Below are positions 45,475 through 54,748 of a stretch of 64,000 bases of DNA, one piece after another (positions within the stretch are counted from its first letter, which is position 1; every line of letters begins with the position of its first letter). Source of the stretch: Shewanella sp. UCD-KL12 (GTDB lineage Bacteria > Pseudomonadota > Gammaproteobacteria > Enterobacterales > Shewanellaceae); NCBI RefSeq assembly GCF_001957125.1, contig NZ_MPHJ01000007.1, positions 1 through 64,000 of the forward strand, read 5' to 3'. Below the pieces are notes generated by a model that saw only the letters and a list, made by a program, of their open reading frames with translations, ran no database searches and was not told the origin of the DNA. Both the position numbers and the translations under genes were made by a program.

Positions 45475-45902
45475 TTCCAAAAAGTGTCAAAGACACCAAT
45501 TCTGATTTCAAGTATCCGTACTTGCTATGCGACTTTCCCGGTCGTTATCCATCTTTTTTTAGTCTGCTTTCCATGCATGTTTTCTAGTTGTCGGTCTTCC
45601 AGACGCTTTCTTTATATTCCTGAGTCTTCCTGACCACAGCTTCCGTAGATGGTCTTCATGACACATCACAATCCTATCGTCATCTTTGACGCCAAATGTA
45701 ACCATCCTTGTTAAGGTTTACCGTTAGCTCAGTGATTAAACGTTCTAAAACTGATAATAATTTATCGGCGGAACGATTTTCTCTGAACCTGTAAGGGAGT
45801 GCTATTACAGCTACATGGCCTTCCTAACCAAGTTCCTTACGAATATTGTACTGACCTGGATTTCAAGTGAAATCACAACTCCTGTTATTTTTATTGGAGT
45901 AG
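45447..45902 (-). ncRNA. csrC: CsrB/CsrC-type regulatory RNA
   Basis: A stretch without a gene whose minus strand holds 14 GGA triplets against 4 on the plus strand, many in hairpin-like contexts (CAGGAAG, TGGAAG, CAGGAAT, ACGGAT). It ends in a perfect nine-base-pair terminator stem (45454-45474) with seven Us. Such RNAs sequester CsrA/RsmA. The position between engB and yihI matches E. coli csrC. The 5' end is set from TATAAA at 45909-45914 and is approximate. Confidence 0.85.
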
Positions 45903-46072
45903 TCTTAATTTATATTATTGTTATTGAGTAAATTTATTCTTATATCTTAAATGTTTATATCGACCGAAAACTGTAAGTTATTATTTAATATTTTATACAA
46001 ACAGATGGGTTCATCTCGGTACGGGGCTATTAAACCTAAATCTGTGATCTCTGTCAAGCATGTTTTTAAGGG

Positions 46073-46094
46073 TACTTTACGTAAACGTAAAGTA
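46073..46094. promoter_or_regulatory. Palindrome upstream of the CsrC-type RNA
   Basis: Perfect ten-base arms TACTTTACGT (46073-46082) and ACGTAAAGTA (46085-46094) with an AA centre. It lies about 180 bases before the presumed RNA start and just past the cytochrome c4 terminator. Distance fits the far-upstream UvrY sites of enteric csr genes, but the sequence is not a clear match. Confidence 0.45.
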
Positions 46095-46099
46095 ATGGA

Positions 46100-46127
46100 T
46101 AAAAAAAAGGTGGCAGCGCCACCTTTT
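46100..46127 (-). terminator. Terminator of the cytochrome c4 gene
   Basis: AAGGTGGC and GCCACCTT with a three-base loop, followed by eight Ts on the minus strand. Confidence 0.92.
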
Positions 46128-46144
46128 CATAACAAGCCTAAAAG

Positions 46145-46765
46145 TTACTTAAGGCTTGATATATATTTAGATAATGCTTCGATATCATCGCTGTTTAGCT
46201 TTTTAGCGATATCTTGCATCATGCCGTTTAAGTCGTTGTTACGATTTGTATCGCTAAACTTGTTTAACTGTATTTTTAGGTAATTGGCATGTTGACCAGC
46301 AATGGCTGGGAAGCCTGCTAGTTCCATTCCCTTACCTTCTGGGCCATGACATGCAATACAAGCTGTGATACCACGAGCCATATCGCCGCCCCTATATAGC
46401 TGCTCACCTAGAGCTGGAATATCTTTTACTTCTGCGACAGTTTGAGTCTGTGAAGCATAGAATGCAGCAACATCTTCAATATCTTGGTCGCTTAGCATTA
46501 CAGCCATACCACCCATAATCGGATCGTTACGGCCATCTTTACCACCTGTTTGCGCGGCATTTTTGAAATCATGCAGCTGCTTAGATAGGTAAGTTGCTTG
46601 CTGGCCAGCAAGCTTTGGGTACATGTCTATCATGCTGTTACCATCAACACCGTGACAGGCAGAACAAACAATTGCTTTAGTTTTTCCAGCTTCAGCGTCA
46701 CCTTCTGCCATTACAGGAGAAGAGATACAGGCTAAAACTGATAGCGCAAGAGCTAACTTTTTCAT
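46145..46765 (-). CDS. Dihaem cytochrome c4
   Basis: Periplasmic electron carrier to terminal oxidases, 206 residues. A signal peptide covers 1-20 (ending VMA). Two haem sites: CSACH at 34-38 and CIACH at 136-140, with two similar cytochrome c domains. The ATG at 46765 is the only sensible start; the frame runs upstream but would bury the signal peptide. Divergent from engB; this gene is an addition to the E. coli order. Confidence 0.95.
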   Translation of the reverse strand: MKKLALALSVLACISSPVMAEGDAEAGKTKAIVCSACHGVDGNSMIDMYPKLAGQQATYLSKQLHDFKNAAQTGGKDGRNDPIMGGMAVMLSDQDIEDVAAFYASQTQTVAEVKDIPALGEQLYRGGDMARGITACIACHGPEGKGMELAGFPAIAGQHANYLKIQLNKFSDTNRNNDLNGMMQDIAKKLNSDDIEALSKYISSLK

Positions 46766-46934
46766 GGCGTTCCAACTTATTGTTAAATTTTTTTGTCCTG
46801 AGCTTACTAGCAGAGCCCGCAAGCGTGATAAAATGTAACTTATGTGATCGGGGTAATATTTTACACGAAATTGTGAAAATGTAAGCAATTCTTCGATATT
46901 TATAGTGCAAAACTTAATATTTTTGGAGTCAGTA

Positions 46935-47618
46935 GTGACTGAATCTCGTATTGATTTTCGTAAAGCCAAGTTTTTAATTAGTGCTCCTGATATTGCACAT
47001 CTCGATGAGCACCTTCCTGGTGATGCTGGCGTCGAGATTGTGTTTGCGGGGCGATCGAATGCCGGAAAGTCGAGTGCATTGAATCTGCTCACAGATCAGA
47101 AAGGTTTAGCTAGGACCAGTAAAACCCCTGGGCGAACTCAGTTAATTAATGTTTTCAAACTTGATGAACACCGTCGCTTGGTAGATCTACCTGGCTATGG
47201 TTTTGCCCAGGTTCCTTTAGCATTAAAGAAGAAATGGCAGGAAGCTCTAGGTGAATATCTGCAAGAGCGACAGTGTCTAGGCGGTATGGTTGTACTGATG
47301 GATATTAGGCACCCATTAAAAGATCTGGATATGCAGATGATTGAATGGGCTGTTGATAGCGAAGTACCTGTATTAGCTCTGCTCACTAAAGCTGACAAGA
47401 TGAAGCAAAGTGAACGGATGAAAATGGTTAATGAAGTCAGAAAGCACTTAGGTGATTTTGATGGTCGAGTTAAAGTTGAACCTTTCTCATCGCTAAAAGG
47501 GATTGGTAAAGCTAAGGTGCTGGGAATTCTGAATGATTGGTGTCATCCACAATGGTTGGTTGAAGCTATTGCAGAGGCTGAAATAGCTGAAGCGAGCGAT
47601 GAATCAAAAGAAGGGTAA
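46935..47618 (+). CDS. engB: Ribosome-assembly GTPase EngB (YsxC/YihA)
   Basis: Essential GTPase for large-subunit assembly, 227 residues. G1 is GRSNAGKSS at 39-47, then TPGRTQ (G2 region), DLPGYG (G3) and TKAD (G4). The GTG at 46935 with GGAG six bases upstream is chosen over the GTG at 46905. It ends with a terminator at 47668-47705. Confidence 0.95.
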   Translation: MTESRIDFRKAKFLISAPDIAHLDEHLPGDAGVEIVFAGRSNAGKSSALNLLTDQKGLARTSKTPGRTQLINVFKLDEHRRLVDLPGYGFAQVPLALKKKWQEALGEYLQERQCLGGMVVLMDIRHPLKDLDMQMIEWAVDSEVPVLALLTKADKMKQSERMKMVNEVRKHLGDFDGRVKVEPFSSLKGIGKAKVLGILNDWCHPQWLVEAIAEAEIAEASDESKEG

Positions 47619-47667
47619 TTAATTGGAATCATCATTGTTGAACTGATGACTTAAAATACCGCTTAAG

Positions 47668-47705
47668 AATGCCTGTCATACTTGCCTATGATAGGCATTT
47701 TTTTT
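47668..47705 (+). terminator. Terminator of engB
   Basis: AATGCCT-G-TCAT pairs with ATGA-T-AGGCATT around a nine-base loop, followed by eight Ts. Confidence 0.9.
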
Positions 47706-47729
47706 GCTTAAATTTAGCTTGTTTCAGGC

Positions 47730-47760
47730 AAAAAAATAGCCGACGGAAAAACCATCGGCC
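47730..47760 (-). terminator. Minus-strand terminator after Spot 42
   Basis: GCCGATGG, a loop of five Ts and CCGTCGGC form a stem with one mismatch, followed by TATTTTTTT on the minus strand. No protein gene ends here. Confidence 0.85.
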
Positions 47761-47835
47761 CAATTAGCTCTTTTGGGGAGAAGCTAAATTCAACAAGACT
47801 CAAGTGTCACTGAGTTGAACTCTGCGACTCTCAAT
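47730..47835 (-). ncRNA. Candidate small RNA downstream of Spot 42
   Basis: A stretch without a gene ending in a strong minus-strand terminator (stem GCCGATGG with CCGTCGGC-like partner at 47738-47759, then Ts at 47730-47736). A -10-like TATGAT at 47842-47847 would start a transcript of about 105 bases; the -35 is weak. Its middle folds as TAGCT and AGCTA around a loop with TCTCCCC, a sequence able to pair with ribosome sites. Alternatively it is only a second terminator for Spot 42 read-through. Confidence 0.45.
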
Positions 47836-47898
47836 ATCGATATCATACCGCGAATTTAACTTTAATTAAAGTAAATGCTCTAAAATAAATTTTAGACG

Positions 47899-48006
47899 AA
47901 AAAAAGCCCCAGCAATATAAACTGCTGAGGCGCCATAATTTGGCTGTTCACTATAAAGTGAAATAAAAGGTTTGAAAGATAGAACATCTTAACCTCTGTA
48001 CCCTAC
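47899..48006 (-). ncRNA. spf: Spot 42 small RNA
   Basis: Hfq-dependent RNA that controls carbon metabolism messages. The 5' end GTAGGGTACAGAGGT and the segment AAGATGTTCTATCTTTCA match E. coli Spot 42, as does the CCTTTTA stretch; the 3' end is a terminator stem with seven Us. Length about 108. It lies between polA and engB, the conserved spf locus. Confidence 0.93.
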
Positions 48007-48086
48007 GCAGAGAATAATACCCCATTGACCGTTATTTAGGAAACTGTTTTTTCAAAAGAACGGCAATATTGTGACTTAGATCTAAC
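48007..48086 (-). promoter_or_regulatory. Spot 42 promoter with possible CRP site
   Basis: TATTAT (48014-48019) ends seven bases before the RNA start; no good -35 is seen. TGTGA-N6-TCTAAC at 48070-48086, centred about 71 bases upstream, matches one half of a CRP site. Regulation by CRP is known for spf in E. coli; here it is inference. Confidence 0.5.
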
Positions 48087-48303
48087 AATTTCGTTGATAA
48101 AATGTTGGCTTTTGATCTGATAATTACCATTATAGCGTTTAAAAATGAATCACTTAAATGATTCCGCTCGATTAATCATCGGTTACTGAATTTTTTGTAC
48201 ATTTAGAGTTCTTACTTAAGTGATAAAGCTGGGTTTGCTATTATCTAGCGAAGGGGAGTGATCGCAACTATGTTATTAGTCACTTTTTTATGAGCAGAAA
48301 GCA

Positions 48304-48332
48304 AAAAGCCTTCGACAAAATCGAAGGCTTTT
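48304..48332 (-). terminator. Terminator of polA
   Basis: Perfect 12-base-pair stem (48304-48315 with 48321-48332) with T-rich sides, 26 bases after the polA stop. Confidence 0.92.
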
Positions 48333-48357
48333 GGTGGAAAAAAGGTGGTATTAAACC

Positions 48358-51120
48358 TTAATGTGCTTGTTCCCAGTTATCACCAATTCCAGCTTCTGCA
48401 AGTAGGTTGACATCAAGGGCTACGGTAGCTGCCATCAGCTGACAAACTTTTTGTTTCATCTCTTCAGCTTTATCAATATCGACTTCAAAAACGAGTTCAT
48501 CGTGTACTTGCATGATCATGATTATCTCGCCATCTGTTTCCGTTTTAATCCAATTGGCAATATCGATCATCGCTTTCTTGATGATGTCAGCAGCGGTGCC
48601 TTGCATCGGTGCATTAATCGCTGCACGTTCTGCGGCTTGGCGTCTCATGGCATTTCTGTCTTTTATTGCAGGTAGATAGAGTCGGCGGCCATAGAGGGTG
48701 GATACGTAGCCTAATTCAGCGGCTTCAGCGCGTGTATCTTCCATGTACTTCAATACACCAGGGTAACGTTTGAAATAAGTATCAATATACTTCTGGGCTT
48801 CGGCTCGAGGAATATCTAATTGTTTAGCTAGTCCAAAGGCTGACATGCCATAAATGAGGCCGAAATTAACCGCTTTAGCACGGCGGCGTTGCTCAGTGGT
48901 GACTTCGCCAAAATCTACGTCAAACACTTCAGCTGCTGTGGCTTTATGGATATCTTTGCCTTCAGCAAAAGCTGTTAGTAATCCCTTATCTTGTGATAGA
49001 TGGGCCATGATGCGTAGCTCTATTTGAGAGTAATCGGCAGCGAGTACCTTTTTGCCCTCTTGAGCGATAAATGCGTGACGAATTCGGCGTCCCTCTTCTG
49101 TGCGAATTGGGATATTTTGCAAGTTAGGCTCGCTTGAAGATAAGCGACCTGTCGCCGCATTAGCTTGATGGTAGCTGGTATGGACACGACCACTTTGGCC
49201 ATTTACCATCAAAGGTAGCTTATCAGTATAAGTGCTCTTTAATTTCGCTAGGCTTCTATGTTCTAGGATAATTTTTGGTAGAGGGTAATCTAGGGCTAGC
49301 TCAATCAATACCTCTTCAGCTGTAGATGGAGCGCCTTTAGGGGTTTTCTTGATCACTGGGTAACCCAGTTTTTCGAAAAATAGTACCTGCAACTGCTTTG
49401 GGGAGCTTAAGTTAAACTTCTCTCCGGCAATCTCAAAGGCTTTTTGCTCTAATTCATCTATGGTTCTCGCTAGCTCTTCGCTTTGCTGGCCCAGCATCAT
49501 GCTATCTATAAGTACGCCTTGACGCTCTATATCAGATAGGATTTGAACCAGTGGTAGTTCGATTTCGGTAAACACAGACGCAAGCAGCGGCTCTTTTTCC
49601 AGTCTGGCCCATAGATGCTGATGTAATCTTAAGGTGATATCGGCATCTTCTGCGGCATAGGGAGCCGCTGTTTCTAGGTCAATTTGATTGAAAGTGAGTT
49701 GTTTAACCCCTTTTCCAGCAATCTCTTCAAAGCTAATGTTTTTATGGCCTAGGTATTTTAGCGCTAGGTCATCCATGTTGTGCTTAGAGGCTACCGAATT
49801 AAATACATATGACTCAAGCATGGTGTCGAACGCCACACCTTGGAGCTTAATACCGACATTGGCGAAGATACTGATATCGTACTTTAGGTTTTGCCCGACT
49901 TTCTTAAGCTTGGCATCTTCAAGTAGTGGCTTGAGCTTTGCTAAAGCCTCCGCTTGATCGAGTTGAGCGGGTGCATCAAGGTAATCATGAGCCAGTGGTA
50001 GGTAAGCGGCTTTACCTGCTTCGACTGCGAATGAGATGCCTACGAGCTTAGCTTCCATATAGTTAAGACTGGTTGTCTCGGTATCAATGGCAATAAGCTC
50101 GGCGCTTTTAAGCTTACCAATCCAAGTGTCTAGCTCTTCATGGGTAAATATGGTGCTATATTCAGTTTCAATCTCTTGTTTAGTGACCGCTTCATCAGTG
50201 CTATCACTTTTATTGGCACTAGCTTTATTATCTAGCTTGTTATCGAGAATCTCGGCTAACCAGCGCTTAAATTCCATCTCTCCAAAGTATTTTATGAGTT
50301 GGTCTTTATCAGCTGGCGTGACATTTAACTCTTTCCAACTCTCTTCAAGTTCAACATCTAACTTTATGGTCGCTAACTCGTAGGAGAGTTTTAGTAGATC
50401 CCCGTGCTCGGCAAGTTTTGCTGGCATTGTCTTTGAGCCACGAAATCCAAGCTCTGGCATTTTTTCTGGATTAGCGAGGATCTTATCTACGCCGCCAGCA
50501 CCGGTTAACATAGCGACTGCTGTTTTCTCTCCAACACCAGGTAGACCCGGGATATTATCGGATTTGTCCCCCTGCAGTGCTAAGAAGTCAATAATCAGCT
50601 CAGGTCCAACGCCAAACTTAGCTTTTACCTCATCAGGCCCCATCACAGTATTTGTCATGGTATTGATAAGCGTGACATTCTCATCGACAAGCTGTGCCAT
50701 ATCCTTATCACCTGTACTGATAAGTACAGCTCTTCCCTCTTGGCTAGCTTGAGTGGCTATGGTGCCGATCACATCATCAGCTTCAACACCTGGAATACAA
50801 ACTAACGGTAAACCCATCGCGCGAATGATCTGATGTAAAGGTTCTATCTGAGTGCGAAGATCATCAGGCATCGCAGGTCTGTTAGCCTTATAGTCCTCAT
50901 ACATATCATTACGGAAAGTTTTGCCTTTTGCATCGAAAACCACCGCCATCTGGCTTGGCTCATATTGGTTGAGTAGGCTTCTTAGCATATTGATTACGCC
51001 ATAAACTGCACCTGTAGCTTCACCTTTAGAGTTGGTGAGATGTGGCGGTGCATAATAAGCGCGATAAAGGTATGAGGAACCATCCACTAGAACTAAAGGA
51101 TTTTCGGCAATTTTAGGCAT
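48358..51120 (-). CDS. polA: DNA polymerase I
   Basis: Repair and Okazaki-fragment polymerase, 920 residues. The N-terminal 5'-3' exonuclease starts [17 protein letters not shown]. The 3'-5' exonuclease domain keeps DTETT, NLKYD and YAAEDAD, so proofreading should work. Polymerase motifs A (DYSQIELR), B ([13 protein letters not shown]) and C (VHDELVFEV) are intact. Convergent with nothing; spf follows it on the same strand. Confidence 0.97.
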   Translation of the reverse strand: MPKIAENPLVLVDGSSYLYRAYYAPPHLTNSKGEATGAVYGVINMLRSLLNQYEPSQMAVVFDAKGKTFRNDMYEDYKANRPAMPDDLRTQIEPLHQIIRAMGLPLVCIPGVEADDVIGTIATQASQEGRAVLISTGDKDMAQLVDENVTLINTMTNTVMGPDEVKAKFGVGPELIIDFLALQGDKSDNIPGLPGVGEKTAVAMLTGAGGVDKILANPEKMPELGFRGSKTMPAKLAEHGDLLKLSYELATIKLDVELEESWKELNVTPADKDQLIKYFGEMEFKRWLAEILDNKLDNKASANKSDSTDEAVTKQEIETEYSTIFTHEELDTWIGKLKSAELIAIDTETTSLNYMEAKLVGISFAVEAGKAAYLPLAHDYLDAPAQLDQAEALAKLKPLLEDAKLKKVGQNLKYDISIFANVGIKLQGVAFDTMLESYVFNSVASKHNMDDLALKYLGHKNISFEEIAGKGVKQLTFNQIDLETAAPYAAEDADITLRLHQHLWARLEKEPLLASVFTEIELPLVQILSDIERQGVLIDSMMLGQQSEELARTIDELEQKAFEIAGEKFNLSSPKQLQVLFFEKLGYPVIKKTPKGAPSTAEEVLIELALDYPLPKIILEHRSLAKLKSTYTDKLPLMVNGQSGRVHTSYHQANAATGRLSSSEPNLQNIPIRTEEGRRIRHAFIAQEGKKVLAADYSQIELRIMAHLSQDKGLLTAFAEGKDIHKATAAEVFDVDFGEVTTEQRRRAKAVNFGLIYGMSAFGLAKQLDIPRAEAQKYIDTYFKRYPGVLKYMEDTRAEAAELGYVSTLYGRRLYLPAIKDRNAMRRQAAERAAINAPMQGTAADIIKKAMIDIANWIKTETDGEIIMIMQVHDELVFEVDIDKAEEMKQKVCQLMAATVALDVNLLAEAGIGDNWEQAH

Positions 51121-51532
51121 AATTTAGTATTCGACTTAGGTTTCGAGAGCTGTATTTGACTCAGATTTAGATAGTATTGCTAGCATGCCACATAAGGGGA
51201 ATTTCAGCCACGGCAAATAACACACAGCCTGTGGATAAGTCTGTGAGTTAAACTTTTATCTTTACTTGATGCTCTGTTTAGTGCTAGAAAATCGAGGGTC
51301 GTAACTCATTGATTTCTAGTTGAAACTAAAAAAAGTGTGAACTAGACATTAGTTTCTTGAAAATCATCCTAATTTGTGGATTTAATTATTTCCCTGTCTT
51401 TCTGGACTCTCCCCTTGGCTAAATAATCAGCGCTTGGTAAAGTCGATGCACTAACTTAGCATGAAAAATAATCGGATCAAGTGGTTTGTTGTCATCTTGT
51501 TAAAATAAAATGATATATAGAGGTCAGTTTTA
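51121..51532. promoter_or_regulatory. Divergent spacer polA/elbB
   Basis: 412 bases without a gene. It must hold both promoters; I see AT-rich stretches but no box I would assign with confidence. Confidence 0.4.
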
Positions 51533-52186
51533 ATGAAAAAAATAGCAGTTTTATTGAGTGGCTCTGGCGTATTCGATGGTAGTGAGATCCATGAGTCAGT
51601 ATTAACATTGTTAGCGCTTTCAAGGCTGGCTGTTGATTACCAGTGTTTTGCACCCAATATTTCTCAGATGCATGTGGTTAATCATCTGACTGGAGAGGTC
51701 GAAGCCGATGAGAGTCGTAATGTTTTAGTTGAGTCGGCTCGTATTGCCCGTGGGGAAATATTACCAACAGATGCTTTGTTGATAGAGGAGTTTGACGCCT
51801 TAATCATTCCTGGTGGTTTTGGCGCTGCCAAGAACTTATGTAATTTTGCTACTAATGGTAGCGATTGCGAGATCTTACCTTTGGTTTCTCTATTTGTGGC
51901 TGAGTTTGCAAAAACCAATAAGCCTGTAGGTTTTATCTGTATTGCCCCAATAATGATCCCACGCCTGTATGGTGAGGGAGTTGTAGCGACTATAGGCAAT
52001 GATACTGAAACAGCCCAAGCGTTTAATCTTATGGGGGGCTGTCATCAAGATGCCATAGTAGAGGATATTGTGGTTGATGAAGAAAATAAGATTGTCAGCA
52101 CCCCAGCATACATGCTGGCTGGCAGTATTGCCGAAGCGAGTATTGGTATAGAGAAACTCGTGAAAAAAGTTGTGGAGATGATTTAA
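51533..52186 (+). CDS. elbB: ElbB-type class I glutamine amidotransferase-like protein
   Basis: 217 residues of the DJ-1/PfpI-like fold. The nucleophile cysteine lies in GFICIAP, and the N terminus KKIAVLLSGSGVFDGSEIHE is typical of ElbB. E. coli ElbB is described as a glyoxalase-like protein linked to isoprenoid production; the true substrate is unclear. GAGGT precedes the ATG. Confidence 0.93.
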   Translation: MKKIAVLLSGSGVFDGSEIHESVLTLLALSRLAVDYQCFAPNISQMHVVNHLTGEVEADESRNVLVESARIARGEILPTDALLIEEFDALIIPGGFGAAKNLCNFATNGSDCEILPLVSLFVAEFAKTNKPVGFICIAPIMIPRLYGEGVVATIGNDTETAQAFNLMGGCHQDAIVEDIVVDEENKIVSTPAYMLAGSIAEASIGIEKLVKKVVEMI

Positions 52187-52189
52187 AGC

Positions 52190-52331
52190 TGCGAGTAGTG
52201 AGAGTGTTGCAGTGCAACTACGAGAACGAAACTTCATTTCTACGAGAAAGAGGTAGTAAGCTTTTGCCTCTAGCTCGTAGCCAACTTGTTCTCGCTCTCG
52301 GAGTGAGTCTGCGAACGTGCTCGAAGCTGCT
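52190..52331. repeat. Hairpin-rich intergenic sequence between elbB and glpG
   Basis: No gene. It holds GTTGC-AGT-GCAAC, two copies of CTACGAGAA, and a long hairpin with CTACGAG (near 52240) and CTCGTAG (near 52283) plus inner AGAGG and CCTCT. It shares TGCTCGAAGCTG with the element near 206. Probably a dispersed intergenic repeat. Confidence 0.45.
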
Positions 52332-53171
52332 TTACTGCTTGATTCTTTTACTATCTAACAGGCCTTGTGCGAGCCCGACAATCAAGCCACCGATATGGGC
52401 GCCATTGGCGATGGATAAGCCGAACATATCGGTAAACCCCAATACTAGCCAGATCAACATAAAGCCCATATAAGCCGGGGGGAGGCCTATTCCAAGCTCG
52501 GGTCTCTTAGTTCCCATAATCCAGGTGTAACCTACCACTGCATACACAACGCCAGAAAGTCCGCCAAAGTGTGGGCCTGCAACAAAATATTGCACAATAT
52601 TAGGCAAGGTTCCTGCGACTAGCAATAAGATGAGAAGGGGGCTTATGCCTAGTTTATTTTCAATTTTGCCGCCGAGATACCACCACCAAAGCAAATTAAA
52701 GATGATATGCAGCGCGGAGAAGTGCAATAAGCTAGGTGTAAAGAGTCGCCAAAACTCATTGAGAGATGAGCCTGGTACAGCGTTAAAAAAAGATAGGTAC
52801 TGATAGATAGGATCGGCCAGCCCTAAATTGAAACCGGCAAAAACACCAATACAGACGAGGATAATACCCAGTGTTAATGGGCCTGCCCCTGTAATAAATT
52901 GGGTAAACAGTTGTAGCCCAGGAGCGCCGTAATCAAGCTTTAAGTTGCTATCTCCATTATCCCATGAGGCTTGAAGGTATTTGGGATCATGAGGGTTTTG
53001 GATGAAGTGCTCAAATTCGAGCCTAGCTCGGATACTGTCATGATCATGCAAAACAAGAATAGCGACCCCTTGTTCAACTGACATAATCTTACAGTCGACA
53101 TTTTGCCCCTTAAGGTAATCGACTAGCGCTTGTGCTGCTCGATTGTTGGGAAGTCTGCCTATTTCTATCAT
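52332..53171 (-). CDS. glpG: Rhomboid protease GlpG
   Basis: Intramembrane serine protease, 279 residues. A cytoplasmic N-terminal domain is followed by six helices. The catalytic serine lies in GGLSGVVYA and the histidine in ANGAHIGGLIVG. It follows glpE by 31 bases, as in E. coli, but no glpR or glpD is adjacent. Confidence 0.95.
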   Translation of the reverse strand: MIEIGRLPNNRAAQALVDYLKGQNVDCKIMSVEQGVAILVLHDHDSIRARLEFEHFIQNPHDPKYLQASWDNGDSNLKLDYGAPGLQLFTQFITGAGPLTLGIILVCIGVFAGFNLGLADPIYQYLSFFNAVPGSSLNEFWRLFTPSLLHFSALHIIFNLLWWWYLGGKIENKLGISPLLILLLVAGTLPNIVQYFVAGPHFGGLSGVVYAVVGYTWIMGTKRPELGIGLPPAYMGFMLIWLVLGFTDMFGLSIANGAHIGGLIVGLAQGLLDSKRIKQ

Positions 53172-53202
53172 CGAGTATCCTTAAGGTTATTTTGTCTTAA
53201 TG

Positions 53203-53511
53203 CTATGCGTGAGCTTCTCGCCAAGCTTGAAAGCCGCCGTCTAGGCTATAGACATCGTCAAAGCCTTGTTCGACAAGATATTGTGCAGCACTTTGACTAC
53301 TAATACCGTGATAACAAACAACAATGAGTGGTAGATCCATATCGGCTTGACCAATAAATTGAGCAAGGTTTTCATTGTTAAGGTTAATTGAATTTTCGAT
53401 ATGACTGGTTTCGAAACTGGCGGCATCACGGATATCGACAATTTGGATCTCAGAATCGCTTTGAGAAAGTTGAATTAGCTGATTAACGCTAAAATGCTGG
53501 AAGCTAGACAT
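53203..53511 (-). CDS. glpE: Thiosulfate sulfurtransferase GlpE
   Basis: Single-domain rhodanese, 102 residues. The active-site loop CYHGIS (in [16 protein letters not shown]) closely matches E. coli GlpE. It moves sulfur from thiosulfate to acceptors such as thioredoxin or cyanide. First gene of glpE-glpG. Confidence 0.94.
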   Translation of the reverse strand: MSSFQHFSVNQLIQLSQSDSEIQIVDIRDAASFETSHIENSINLNNENLAQFIGQADMDLPLIVVCYHGISSQSAAQYLVEQGFDDVYSLDGGFQAWREAHA

Positions 53512-53558
53512 AGAAAAGTACTGTTAAGTAATAAAGGTATAGCTTAATTGTGCAATAT

Positions 53559-53580
53559 GGGGCTGTATTAGTACAGCCCC
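53559..53580 (-). terminator. Hairpin after tdh
   Basis: Perfect nine-base-pair stem GGGGCTGTA with TACAGCCCC and a four-base loop, 18 bases after the tdh stop. No T run follows, so termination is likely but not certain. Confidence 0.5.
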
Positions 53581-53597
53581 AGCTAATTATGGGTTAA

Positions 53598-54623
53598 TTA
53601 GCTCCAGTCTAAGATTACTTTGCCTGACTGACCTGAACGCATCGCGTCGAAGCCCTGCTGGAAGTCTTCAATCTTATAATGGTGAGTGATGATTGGTGAG
53701 ATATCTAAGCCTGATTGGATCAAACTCGCCATCTTATACCAGGTTTCGAACATTTCACGGCCGTAGATACCTTTAATTATCAGACCTTTAAAGATAACTT
53801 TACTCCAGTCGATTGCCATATCATCGCCAGGAATACCTAGCATAGCGACTTTACCACCATGGTTCATGGTATCAAGCATTGAGTGGAAGGCGCTTGGTAC
53901 ACCTGACATCTCTAGACCTACATCGAAGCCCTCAGTCATACCAAGTTCTGACATGACATCTTCTAGCTTCTCTTTAGCTACGTTGACGGTACGGGTTGCG
54001 CCCATTTTAGCGGCAAGCTCAAGCCTGTATTCGTTAACGTCAGTGATCACAACGTGGCGGGCACCGACATGACGACAGACTGCAGCAGCCATGATACCGA
54101 TAGGACCAGCGCCTGTGATCAAAACATCTTCACCGACAAGGTCGAAAGAAAGTGCGGTATGGACAGCATTGCCGAATGGATCAAAGATAGAGGCTAGGTC
54201 ATCAGAGATATCATCTGGGATCTTAAATGCATTAAAAGCAGGAATGACTAAGTATTCAGCAAATGCACCATCACGATTTACACCAACACCAGATGTGTTT
54301 CGGCATAGATGGGTACGACCTGCGCGACAGTTACGGCAGTGACCACAAGTGATATGGCCCTCTCCTGATACTCGGTCACCAATAGTAAAGCCTCGAACCT
54401 CTTGGCCTATATCGACAACTTCACCGACATATTCATGGCCAACGACCATAGGTACTGGAATGGTGTTTTGAGACCAGGTATCCCAGTTATAGATGTGTAC
54501 ATCGGTACCACAAATTGCTGTTTTACGGATCTTAATTAGCAGGTCGTTATGACCCATCTCTGGCTTAGGTGCATCCACCATCCAGATGCCTTCTTCAGGC
54601 TTTAACTTGCTTAATGCTTTCAT
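53598..54623 (-). CDS. tdh: L-threonine 3-dehydrogenase
   Basis: Zinc alcohol-dehydrogenase family enzyme that oxidises threonine to 2-amino-3-ketobutyrate with NAD, 341 residues. Catalytic zinc region [11 protein letters not shown] and GHEYVGEV; structural zinc cysteines in [18 protein letters not shown] fold [12 protein letters not shown]. It follows kbl, which handles its product. Confidence 0.97.
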   Translation of the reverse strand: MKALSKLKPEEGIWMVDAPKPEMGHNDLLIKIRKTAICGTDVHIYNWDTWSQNTIPVPMVVGHEYVGEVVDIGQEVRGFTIGDRVSGEGHITCGHCRNCRAGRTHLCRNTSGVGVNRDGAFAEYLVIPAFNAFKIPDDISDDLASIFDPFGNAVHTALSFDLVGEDVLITGAGPIGIMAAAVCRHVGARHVVITDVNEYRLELAAKMGATRTVNVAKEKLEDVMSELGMTEGFDVGLEMSGVPSAFHSMLDTMNHGGKVAMLGIPGDDMAIDWSKVIFKGLIIKGIYGREMFETWYKMASLIQSGLDISPIITHHYKIEDFQQGFDAMRSGQSGKVILDWS

Positions 54624-54706
54624 GTTGTGACCTTCAAGACTGCTTTTGATACTTATTGGCTATGGAAGGCTTAAGTACCATGCAGAAAACTGACACGTTA
54701 ACTATA

Positions 54707-54736
54707 GTTTGCCTACGCTTATGGAGGCAGGCAAAC
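54707..54736. repeat. Hairpin between kbl and tdh
   Basis: GTTTGCCT (54707-54714) pairs with AGGCAAAC (54729-54736) in the 125-base gap between the two genes. There is no T tract; it may tune the kbl to tdh message ratio. Confidence 0.5.
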
Positions 54737-54748
54737 CACTTGTCATGG

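Noticed and set aside
45951..46283. 110-codon plus-strand frame
   Set aside because: Antisense to cytochrome c4 and crossing its terminator; no ribosome site or known product.
46766..47092. Longer cytochrome c4 start
   Set aside because: It would bury the signal peptide and overlap engB on the other strand.
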